Positions 1-5,322 of a stretch of DNA of 9,091 nt are shown piece by piece. A program made the position numbers and the translations under genes. Positions within the stretch are counted from its first letter, which is position 1. Each line of letters begins with the position of its first letter. Origin of the DNA: an uncultured Treponema sp. (GTDB taxonomy: Bacteria > Spirochaetota > Spirochaetia > Treponematales > Treponemataceae); assembly GCA_937885175.1 (NCBI GenBank), contig CAKZZO010000150.1, positions 1-9,091 of the forward strand, written 5' to 3'. Below the pieces are notes generated by a model. The model was not told the origin of the DNA. It searched no databases and saw nothing but the letters and a program-made list of their open reading frames with translations.

Positions 1-26
1 TTGCTGAAAAAACAATTAAATCTCTA

Positions 27-671
27 TCACCTAATTGACATTTCATAGCAGGTCTCCATGGGAAAAGCCTTCATGCAAAAGCCGAACAAAAACCCCAGCA
101 CCATTGCGCCCAAGGTGTAGTACATCGAGCGGCTGCCTGCCGCATGAGCCGTTACCGTTACGATGTTTTTCCCGTTTCGCCGCGTATAGGAAAGTTTTGC
201 CCTGTTCGCCTGAAAAATCAAATCACGCAGATGTTCTTCGCTTTCAGCATCCTCATCCCTAGTCCGCTCAAATGGATTAAAGGCCTCTCCATGAGATGAA
301 AGAATGACGCGGACATCGCCCAAAAATTTTTCTACGCGGGCTGTCAAAGCCTCTTCCCATTGACTATGCATACGCATGACAATTTCTTCCAAAAGCAAAA
401 GCGTTGTATTCGTTTCATTTTTGGTGGCCTTGAGCTGCATGAGTTGTGCATGTATTTTTTCACTCTGTTCTGAAAGTCCGTCACGAGTCAGCGTAAAGGT
501 GCGCTCATTACGGCTTTCCTTGATATGCCAGAGGTATACACAAAGCACAAGAAGAAGCACAATGCCTGCTGCCAAAATGCCAATAACCGCCATAAAGGTT
601 TGCGTTGCATCAGAGGAAAGGCTACCGCCAACTAAGGTTTCAATCATTTGCGTCATAGTCATACCAATCAT
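27..671 (-). CDS. Hypothetical protein with two membrane segments and a helical middle
   Basis: I do not recognise a family for this 214-residue protein. A hydrophobic segment lies at about residues 25-49 (rich in I, L, V and A, ending VYLWHI) and a second at about 184-203 (LGAMVLGFLFGF). Between them is a charged, mostly helical region of about 130 residues, with a likely coiled coil at about 60-120 (EQSEKIHAQLMQLKATKNE, then LLLLEEIVMRM). Both ends would sit near the membrane with the middle on one side. It is divergent from the ketosynthase gene. The start is uncertain: the first ATG has no good Shine-Dalgarno sequence and overlaps the predicted -10 box (670-675). In-frame ATGs at 662, 656 and 647 are alternatives that would give a nearly leaderless mRNA. 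It stops at TGA 27-29, and no terminator is visible before the window edge. It is likely a real gene because the frame is long and carries two well-formed membrane segments. The function is unknown. Confidence 0.75.
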   Translation of the reverse strand: MIGMTMTQMIETLVGGSLSSDATQTFMAVIGILAAGIVLLLVLCVYLWHIKESRNERTFTLTRDGLSEQSEKIHAQLMQLKATKNETNTTLLLLEEIVMRMHSQWEEALTARVEKFLGDVRVILSSHGEAFNPFERTRDEDAESEEHLRDLIFQANRAKLSYTRRNGKNIVTVTAHAAGSRSMYYTLGAMVLGFLFGFCMKAFPMETCYEMSIR

Positions 672-698
672 TATATTGTGAAATATTCATTTTTCCAA
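670..698 (-). promoter_or_regulatory. Predicted sigma-70 promoter for the leftward membrane-protein gene
   Basis: On the minus strand, TTGGAA (698-693), a 17-bp spacer and a perfect TATAAT (675-670) make a good promoter. The predicted start near 663 lies inside the longest reading frame of the leftward gene. If this promoter is used, translation should begin at the ATG at 662, 656 or 647 rather than 671. Confidence 0.55.
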
Positions 699-704
699 TA
701 TAAT
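676..704 (+). promoter_or_regulatory. Predicted sigma-70 promoter for the ketosynthase gene
   Basis: The -35 box is TTGTGA (676-681), the spacer is 17 bp, and the -10 box is a perfect TATAAT (699-704). Transcription would start near 711. A Shine-Dalgarno GGAG follows at 723-726, eight bases before the ATG at 735, giving a leader of about 24 bases. Confidence 0.65.
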
Positions 705-734
705 TCTAATGTTATTTTTTTTGGAGATTAGCGC

Positions 735-1982
735 ATGGATTTTACGACAAAAAAAGGCCGCCGTGTTGTGGTAACGGGTTGCGGTGCCGTAACAGCGTTG
801 GGAAATAACTGGCCTACCGCCCTTAAAAATCTAAAGGCAAAAAAGAATTTCGTTCGCTACATGAGCGACTGGGATGAAAAATACCCCCTGATGAATACCC
901 GTCTTGCGGCCTTAGTTGACTTTGAAATTGACCGTGAAAAATATCCCCGCAAGTCAATCCGGGGCATGGGACGCGTGGCTCAGATGGCATTGGTCGCCAC
1001 CGACTCCGCCCTTGAAGACAGTGGTATGCTGGGAAAGGAAGAAATCACCCAGGGCAGAACAGGCATTGCCTACGGTTCCTCCATTGGAAGCGTGGACTCC
1101 CTGATGGAAATGTATTCCATGCTGGTTACCAATGACACCAGCAAGGTCGGCTCCACCACCTACATTAAGGCAATGCCCCAGACCTGTGCCTGCAATCTAG
1201 AAGTCTACTATCATCTGACTGGACGCATCATCACCACAAACACCGCCTGCACCTCTGGCTCGCTTTCTATCGGCTACGCATACGAAACAATCCGTGCGGG
1301 CTTGCAGGACATGATGATTGCAGGCGGCGCAGAAGAATTCTGCACGATGGACACAGCCACCTTTGACACCCTCTTTTCCACATCAACCAAAAATGATACG
1401 CCGGAACTCACGCCCAGTGCATATGACCTTCACCGCGACGGACTGGTTATCGGTGAGGGTGCAGGCACGCTGATTTTGGAAGACTACGAACATGCCGTAA
1501 AGCGCGGTGCAAAAATCTATGCGGAAGTCGTGGGATTCGGCACTACCACAGACGGAACCCACATCACCAGCCCCAACCGCCCCACCATCGCCCGGGCCCT
1601 CCAGCTCGCCTTGGACGATGCAGGTCTTGACGGAAGCGAAATCGGCTACATCAACACCCATGGCACAGGAACTACAGCGGGCGACGTTACCGAGACAGGC
1701 GCAACCTATGACGTGTTCAAGCGGGCTGTTCCCGTCAGTACCGTAAAAAACTACATCGGTCACACCCTGGGCGCATGCGGTGCCATCGAGTCCTGGCTCA
1801 CCATAGAAATGATGCGGGAGGGCTGGTTCATGCCCAACCTGAACCTAAAGGAACTTGACCCCGCCTGTGCACCGCTGGACTACATCACCGGAGACGGCCG
1901 CGAAATCCATACCGACTACGTGATGAACAACAACTTTGCCTTTGGCGGCATCAACACCAGTTTGATTTTCAAGCGGGTGTGA
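735..1982 (+). CDS. Beta-ketoacyl-ACP synthase, FabF family, aryl-polyene-type
   Basis: This 415-residue protein has the usual length for a KAS II/FabF enzyme, which condenses malonyl-ACP with an acyl-ACP in the cytoplasm. The Cys-His-His set is complete: Cys172 in NTACTSGS, His309 in NTHGTGTT, and Lys338/His343 in VKNYIGHTLGACGAIES. The glycine-rich C-terminal motif NNNFAFGGINTS (398-409) is also present. Several stretches (GMGRVA, GIAYGSSIGS, TACTSGS, DGLVIGEGAGTLILED, MMREGWF, NNNFAFGGINTS) match, from memory, the ketosynthases of aryl polyene pigment clusters better than housekeeping FabF. The start has a good Shine-Dalgarno (GGAG, 8-bp spacing) and a predicted promoter. No other aryl-polyene or fatty-acid gene is in the window, so it appears to be transcribed alone. 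The ketosynthase family is certain. The aryl-polyene subtype is a strong guess. A housekeeping role is the alternative. Confidence 0.93.
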   Translation: MDFTTKKGRRVVVTGCGAVTALGNNWPTALKNLKAKKNFVRYMSDWDEKYPLMNTRLAALVDFEIDREKYPRKSIRGMGRVAQMALVATDSALEDSGMLGKEEITQGRTGIAYGSSIGSVDSLMEMYSMLVTNDTSKVGSTTYIKAMPQTCACNLEVYYHLTGRIITTNTACTSGSLSIGYAYETIRAGLQDMMIAGGAEEFCTMDTATFDTLFSTSTKNDTPELTPSAYDLHRDGLVIGEGAGTLILEDYEHAVKRGAKIYAEVVGFGTTTDGTHITSPNRPTIARALQLALDDAGLDGSEIGYINTHGTGTTAGDVTETGATYDVFKRAVPVSTVKNYIGHTLGACGAIESWLTIEMMREGWFMPNLNLKELDPACAPLDYITGDGREIHTDYVMNNNFAFGGINTSLIFKRV

Positions 1983-1990
1983 GAGCAGGA

Positions 1991-2064
1991 GCGTGGGGCT
2001 GACCGATAAGCTCAATCCCTTGTGTCAGTTCAGCATGACTGTATTTATTTAGACAGCCCCGTGT
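1991..2064. repeat. Possible long-range hairpin after the ketosynthase gene
   Basis: GGGGCTG (1995-2001) and CAGCCCC (2054-2060) are exact complements. The stem can grow to about 11 pairs in RNA if G-U pairs are allowed (1991-1994 with 2061-2064). The loop is about 52 bases. No clear T-run follows on the plus strand, so it is a poor intrinsic terminator, but it is the only candidate structure for ending ketosynthase transcription. Confidence 0.3.
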
Positions 2065-2067
2065 CTC

Positions 2068-2294
2068 TTACAGTTCTTCGTACTTGTGCGTACTTCCAGA
2101 GAATGTAAATGTATTTCCAGAAGCAGTAGTTCCGATTACGTCTTCACCGTCATTTGTGCTTTTTTCAAGAGCAAAATAGGACACTTCCGCGCGTGCCACG
2201 CCGTTGGCGACTGAACAGGAAGACCAGTAGGTAGCGGTATGTCAACTTGTCCGACGGCAGAAAAAAGATAGCCACCGTTTCCCGCCCTTGCAAA
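2068..2294 (-). pseudogene. Frame-broken C-terminal remnant, possibly of an exported YWSS-type domain protein
   Basis: Reading leftward, 57 open codons (2241-2071) end at TAA (2068-2070). They give a plausible protein tail including ATYWSSCSVANGVARAEVSY and ending GSTHKYEEL. Just upstream the frame is closed by TGA (2242-2244), but a shifted frame continues back to 2294 with FARAGNGGYLFSAVGQVD. The order AG-x-GG-(Y/F)-L followed by YWSS resembles, from memory, the Fibrobacter-succinogenes-major/DUF1566 type of exported domain, so a single frameshift would join the two parts. No start codon, ribosome site or signal peptide is present. A second upstream frame (KYDLQGRETVAIFF) is equally open, so the exact junction is unsure. 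I infer a decayed 3' end of a gene. Confidence 0.45.
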
Positions 2295-2339
2295 TCATAC
2301 TTTATAACGGCTTTTGCATCCGCCTCTTACTATATTCTT

Positions 2340-2368
2340 TTGACTAAATTAAAATTTCGCCTTATAGT
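2340..2368 (+). promoter_or_regulatory. Predicted sigma-70 promoter for the duplicated lipoprotein
   Basis: TTGACT (2340-2345), a 17-bp spacer and TATAGT (2363-2368) match the consensus in five of six bases in each box. The predicted transcription start is near 2375. This lies downstream of the first in-frame ATG (2372) and so supports the ATG at 2408 as the real start. Confidence 0.65.
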
Positions 2369-2407
2369 TAAATGATGTTTAAAGAAATTCTTTTTTATGG
2401 AGTTATT

Positions 2408-4186
2408 ATGAAAGCTATGAGCCGCTTTTTCTACAAACTTACCTTTCTGCTTTCGGTCAGCGTCTTTGCGCTTGTATCTCTTGCCTGCTCAAACGATGAT
2501 GAAAGCAATGACACTGCCGCAAGCCCTTATGCAGCCCTGCCTGCATCCGTGGGCACAAATTCCTTCAGCGGAAAAACCTGGATTCTGTCATGGTGGTCTG
2601 ATGAGTCTGAAAAATGGATTTTCGGAGCGGACAGCCTGCAAAGGGTAACAACGAGGACAGGCATTGACTATGACTATGACACGGCGGCCATCACCATAAA
2701 ATATTACAACTACAGTTTCGACAGTGAGAACAATCTTCTTTATCTTGCAAAGACCAAAGAAGTTTTCGTTGATTCAGATGGTTCAACCTATTCATACTCA
2801 AACGCAGAGGAATACAGGGCATACCGTTCCTCAAAAGGCATAAGCGGGATTGAGCTGGACAAGAATACTGCGGAAATGACCGCAGAATTCGCCGCAAAAG
2901 TGGTCTACAGGTATACTATAGATGAGGATAAAGAAAGTCTGACGCTTATTGACTGCTTTGATGGCACTCTTCCGACTTGCGCTTACTTCGGTACTAAAAC
3001 TATGGACAATGCTGATTCTGCAGTTTCAGATGTATATATCAACAAGGGCGAAATTGTAATTCTTGCCGATGTAAACCACTACTATATCTGTCCCTCATTC
3101 ACAGCCGCTTCCTCATCTGAAGGTACTTTTTCCGGTATCATGTATAAACGCTACGCTCCCGGGTCTATTCTCGATCCCGATAAAATTACAATATGGAGCA
3201 ATCTGGGGTCTGCAAGCGGAACCTACACCATCAACAGAGAAGGCAGCAACGCCGAAGGCACAAAGGGCAGTACCATCACGCTAACCTTTACAGGGATTCC
3301 CCAGGGGGCAGAAGAAATTTCCGTATTGCAAAACTGTGAGCTGATTCAGACTGAGCCTCGGGGCTTTAGCCTCATTTCAAGCACGGCAAATCCGTTCAGA
3401 GACAAAACCTGGACCCTTACTCATGAAGATACAGACGAAACTGACACATGGACCTTTGGAAAAGATACGGCAACGAATGTCTGTAGAGTAACGGGGGACA
3501 GCGGAACAATAAGCAAAACGAAAAACTACACCTACACTTACGACAGGGGAAACGGAAGCCTGTATTTGACGCTGACAGGATATGCCTATACCGAAGAGGG
3601 CGGGGCAAGCTATTCATATAAAAACGCGGAGGAATTCAGGGCGTGGGCTTCCACTGATGGCGGTTTAACTGGTGACCGGCTGGAAAAAGAAGTCGCACGG
3701 GTCGCGGCAGAATTCAATACAAAATATGTTTACAACTATATCATGGAAAAAGACTCATTAACGCTGGCTGAATACTTTGACGGAAAACTTCCATCCTCCG
3801 CTTCTTTTAAGTATGAGACAGAAGCCAAGGATGAAATAATCGCTTCTGAAATCGGTGGATTTGAATTTAAGGGGGCTTCTGACGACCACTACTATATCTA
3901 TCCGACCTTTACAGAGACTTCAGAAAGCAAAGTCACTATTTTCAGTATTCAAAGCAAAGGCACTTTTACCGGCATTCTATATAAGTGTACTGGAAATGAG
4001 GAAAGCGGAGTCTGGAGTACGCTCGGCACGGCAAGCGGAACTTACACCGCCAGTGAAGACGACTGCACAATTGAACTGACCTTCACGGAACTGCCTGAAA
4101 GCATGGATGCCATCGAAAAAGGAAAATCTTTCCTGCTTGAACAGGAAGAAGTGATGGATGTTGACTATACCCGCGATGACGAGTAA
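2408..4186 (+). CDS. Predicted lipoprotein with two tandem copies of a beta-rich domain
   Basis: I chose the ATG at 2408 (592 residues) because GGAG (2399-2402) sits five bases upstream and the predicted promoter lies just ahead. The frame is open back to ATG 2372, but that start has no ribosome site. Residues 7-26 form a hydrophobic signal ending LVSLA before Cys27, a relaxed spirochaete-type lipobox, followed by an acidic, polar tether (SNDDESND). Two homologous halves follow, at about residues 51-325 and 328-585. Shared landmarks are GKTWIL/DKTWTL, W-x-FG-x-D, YSYSNAEEYRA/YSYKNAEEFRA, FDGTLP/FDGKLP, HYYICPSFT/HYYIYPTFT, GTFSGIMYK/GTFTGILYK, and SGTYT followed by LTFT. The alternating aromatic and polar pattern suggests a lipocalin-like or other beta-barrel fold, but I recognise no named family. 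It is likely anchored in a membrane facing outward. It probably shares a transcript with the kinase downstream (66-bp gap, no terminator). The function is unknown. Confidence 0.85.
   Translation: MKAMSRFFYKLTFLLSVSVFALVSLACSNDDESNDTAASPYAALPASVGTNSFSGKTWILSWWSDESEKWIFGADSLQRVTTRTGIDYDYDTAAITIKYYNYSFDSENNLLYLAKTKEVFVDSDGSTYSYSNAEEYRAYRSSKGISGIELDKNTAEMTAEFAAKVVYRYTIDEDKESLTLIDCFDGTLPTCAYFGTKTMDNADSAVSDVYINKGEIVILADVNHYYICPSFTAASSSEGTFSGIMYKRYAPGSILDPDKITIWSNLGSASGTYTINREGSNAEGTKGSTITLTFTGIPQGAEEISVLQNCELIQTEPRGFSLISSTANPFRDKTWTLTHEDTDETDTWTFGKDTATNVCRVTGDSGTISKTKNYTYTYDRGNGSLYLTLTGYAYTEEGGASYSYKNAEEFRAWASTDGGLTGDRLEKEVARVAAEFNTKYVYNYIMEKDSLTLAEYFDGKLPSSASFKYETEAKDEIIASEIGGFEFKGASDDHYYIYPTFTETSESKVTIFSIQSKGTFTGILYKCTGNEESGVWSTLGTASGTYTASEDDCTIELTFTELPESMDAIEKGKSFLLEQEEVMDVDYTRDDE
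2558..3388 (+). repeat. First copy of the intragenic tandem duplication
   Basis: This segment encodes about 277 residues starting NSFSGKTW. It aligns with the segment beginning NPFRDKTW at 3389. Some DNA identity remains: AACGCAGAGG at 2801-2810 and the ten bases after it match 3623-3642 at 18 of 20 positions. The two copies are offset by about 822-831 bp. Confidence 0.75.
3389..4165 (+). repeat. Second copy of the intragenic tandem duplication
   Basis: This copy encodes about 260 residues from NPFRDKTW to QEEVMD. It is slightly shorter than the first copy because it lacks part of the loop around WSNLGSASGTYTINREGSNAEG. The order of motifs is the same, and no third copy is visible on either side. 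Confidence 0.75.
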
Positions 4187-4211
4187 AGGAAAATTTTTCA
4201 GTGAGAATACT

Positions 4212-4256
4212 ATGAAAAAGACAAATCCCGCAAAAAACGCTAGCATACAGATATGA
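4212..4256 (+). CDS. 14-codon leader ORF overlapping the kinase start
   Basis: ATG at 4212 opens a short frame encoding MKKTNPAKNASIQI. Its TGA stop (4254-4256) overlaps the kinase ATG (4253-4255) as ATGA. A weak purine-rich ribosome site (GTGAGA, 4201-4206) precedes it, whereas the kinase start itself has no Shine-Dalgarno. This arrangement fits translational coupling, with ribosomes ending the leader and restarting on the kinase. The peptide has no known function and may matter only as a coupling device. It could also be chance, since the frame is short. Confidence 0.4.
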   Translation: MKKTNPAKNASIQI

Positions 4257-5194
4257 ATCTTGCAGCAATTCCCCACTACACTTCTCTGGCGAATGCCCTT
4301 GTCTCGCTTTTTGGCACTTCGGTAAAAATAGCCCGCACTGACCGAGTTTCAGGCGGCGACATCAACAAGGCCTATGCCCTCACGCTGACCACAGGCGACC
4401 GCATTTTTATGAAGGCAAACGCAAAGGAAAACGCCGCCTTTTTTACCGCAGAAGCAGCGGGACTTTCCGCCATCGCAGAAACAGGCACAATCGGAACGCC
4501 CCGGATTTTATGCACGGGAACGGACGACGGCGAAGAAGTGGGCTACAGTTTTCTTCTATTGGAATATATCGAAAGCGGCAAAAAAAGAAACGACTATTTT
4601 GAGACCTTTGCCCGTGAACTTGCCGCCATGCACGATTCTGACACAAAATCATTTCTTATTCAGGCCGACTCAGAGACAGACGGCAAAAACCGCTTCGGCT
4701 TTTTTCAGGACAATTTTATCGGAGCAAGACCTCAGGAAAACACTCCGAACGACAGCTGGATTTCCTTTTTCCGCGACAGGCGGCTAATCCCTCAGTTCAA
4801 GGCCGCCGACCGCTATTTTTCAGACAGCGACCGCCGCCAGAACACAAAACTGCTCGACAATCTGGAAAAAATCTTATCCGAGCCAGAAAAGCCCAGCCTG
4901 CTCCACGGTGACTTATGGGGCGGAAATGTGCTGGCAGACAAAGACGGCAAGGCGATTCTGATTGATCCCGCCGCCTATGTAGGTCACGCTGAGGCAGATC
5001 TTGCCATGACGGAACTTTTCGGCGGCTTTCCTCCTGCCTTCTACGATGCCTACAAGGAAGCGCACAAAATGCAGGCTGGCTATGAAGACCGCCGTGACCT
5101 CTATAATCTCTACCACCTATTGAACCACCTGAATATGTTCGGCGAGAGTTACCTGAATCCAGTGCAGAGCATCGTGGCGGAGTATGTGGGGTAA
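4253..5194 (+). CDS. Fructosamine kinase family protein (ketosamine-3-kinase-like)
   Basis: Members of this aminoglycoside-phosphotransferase-like family phosphorylate sugar-amine adducts (fructosamines, ribulosamines or erythrulosamines) with ATP in the cytoplasm, which destabilises the adduct and repairs glycated amines or proteins. At 313 residues it is slightly longer than the usual 290-300. Visible motifs in order: the nucleotide loop GGDINKAY (34-41), Lys54 in FMKAN, the hinge LLLEYIE (101-107), LAAMH (123-127), the family signature FGFFQDNFIG...PQEN...W...F...RRLIPQ (148-181), the catalytic HGDLWGGN (218-225, Asp220), the metal-binding IDPA (Asp238), then GHAEADLAMTELFGGF (244-259) and LYHLLNHLNMFG (286-297). 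Nothing essential is missing. The ATG at 4253 has no Shine-Dalgarno but overlaps the stop of a 14-codon leader. The gene follows the lipoprotein and ends at a repeat-filled convergent junction. The family is certain and the exact substrate unknown. Confidence 0.95.
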   Translation: MNLAAIPHYTSLANALVSLFGTSVKIARTDRVSGGDINKAYALTLTTGDRIFMKANAKENAAFFTAEAAGLSAIAETGTIGTPRILCTGTDDGEEVGYSFLLLEYIESGKKRNDYFETFARELAAMHDSDTKSFLIQADSETDGKNRFGFFQDNFIGARPQENTPNDSWISFFRDRRLIPQFKAADRYFSDSDRRQNTKLLDNLEKILSEPEKPSLLHGDLWGGNVLADKDGKAILIDPAAYVGHAEADLAMTELFGGFPPAFYDAYKEAHKMQAGYEDRRDLYNLYHLLNHLNMFGESYLNPVQSIVAEYVG

Positions 5195-5205
5195 AAAGTA
5201 AAAAA

Positions 5206-5251
5206 CAGCCTGTCATTGCCCGGCTTGACCAGGCAATCTCTTGCCCTACTC
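5206..5251. repeat. 46-bp palindromic intergenic repeat, copy A
   Basis: This copy runs from CAGCCTGTCATTGCC to TTGCCCTACTC. It contains a 9-bp stem (5215-5223 with 5229-5237, one C-A mismatch) around the loop CTTGA. It differs from the full copy at 5277-5322 at six positions, all within the stem and arranged as three facing pairs. It lies 12 bp after the kinase stop and may act as a transcription terminator or mRNA 3' stabiliser. Confidence 0.8.
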
Positions 5252-5258
5252 ACCCCCC

Positions 5259-5276
5259 AGTCATTGCCGCACTCGA
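5259..5276. repeat. Half copy B of the palindromic repeat
   Basis: AGTCATTGCCGCA followed by CTCGA matches the left arm and loop of the full copies (the loop here is CTCGA rather than CTTGA). It stops exactly at the end of the loop, where copy C begins. The right arm is missing. Its left arm could pair with the right arm of copy C to form an alternative, larger hairpin. Confidence 0.65.
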
Positions 5277-5322
5277 CAGCCTGTCATTGCCGCACTTGAT
5301 GCGGCAATCTCTTGCCCTACTC
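5277..5322. repeat. 46-bp palindromic intergenic repeat, copy C, running into the HD-GYP gene
   Basis: A perfect 9-bp stem (5286-5294 with 5300-5308) closes the loop CTTGA. The same flanks as copy A are present (CAGCCTGTC on the left, CTCTTGCCCTACTC on the right). The right flank includes the last sense codon (GAG) and the TAG stop of the minus-strand HD-GYP gene. The hairpin could end transcription arriving from either side of this convergent junction, although neither side has a long T-run. Confidence 0.8.

Larger units (their letters stand above)
670..704. repeat. Perfect 9-bp inverted repeat forming a symmetric bidirectional promoter
   Basis: ATTATATTG at 670-678 is the exact reverse complement of CAATATAAT at 696-704, with a 17-bp spacer and a centre of symmetry at 687. 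Each arm holds the TATAAT box of one direction and the TTG of the -35 box of the other. The two promoters overlap almost completely and face opposite genes, so one polymerase bound here should exclude the other. The palindrome could also serve as an operator for a dimeric regulator, but no regulator gene is in view. Confidence 0.7.

Noticed and set aside
1383..1763. 126-codon minus-strand open frame opposite the ketosynthase
   Set aside because: It lies over the active-site region of a conserved enzyme and has no start signal or protein-like pattern.
1991..2064. Hairpin after the ketosynthase as a standard intrinsic terminator
   Set aside because: The loop is about 52 bases and there is no T-run, so it is listed only as a weak inverted repeat.
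2372..2407. Upstream ATG at 2372 as the lipoprotein start
   Set aside because: It has no ribosome site and lies ahead of the predicted transcript start. The ATG at 2408 has a good GGAG and gives a cleaner signal peptide.
3977..4276. 99-codon minus-strand open frame over the lipoprotein end and kinase start
   Set aside because: Phe-rich hydrophobic stretches arise from the Lys/Glu-rich sense strand. No promoter or ribosome site is visible.
4797..5216. 139-codon minus-strand open frame opposite the kinase
   Set aside because: It is antisense to a strongly conserved kinase, and its translation is rich in Arg, Ser and Cys with no domain pattern. It is a by-product of codon use on the real strand.
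5206..5322. Repeats at the convergent junction as a CRISPR array
   Set aside because: Only two full copies and one half copy, palindromic, with no regular unique spacers and no cas genes.
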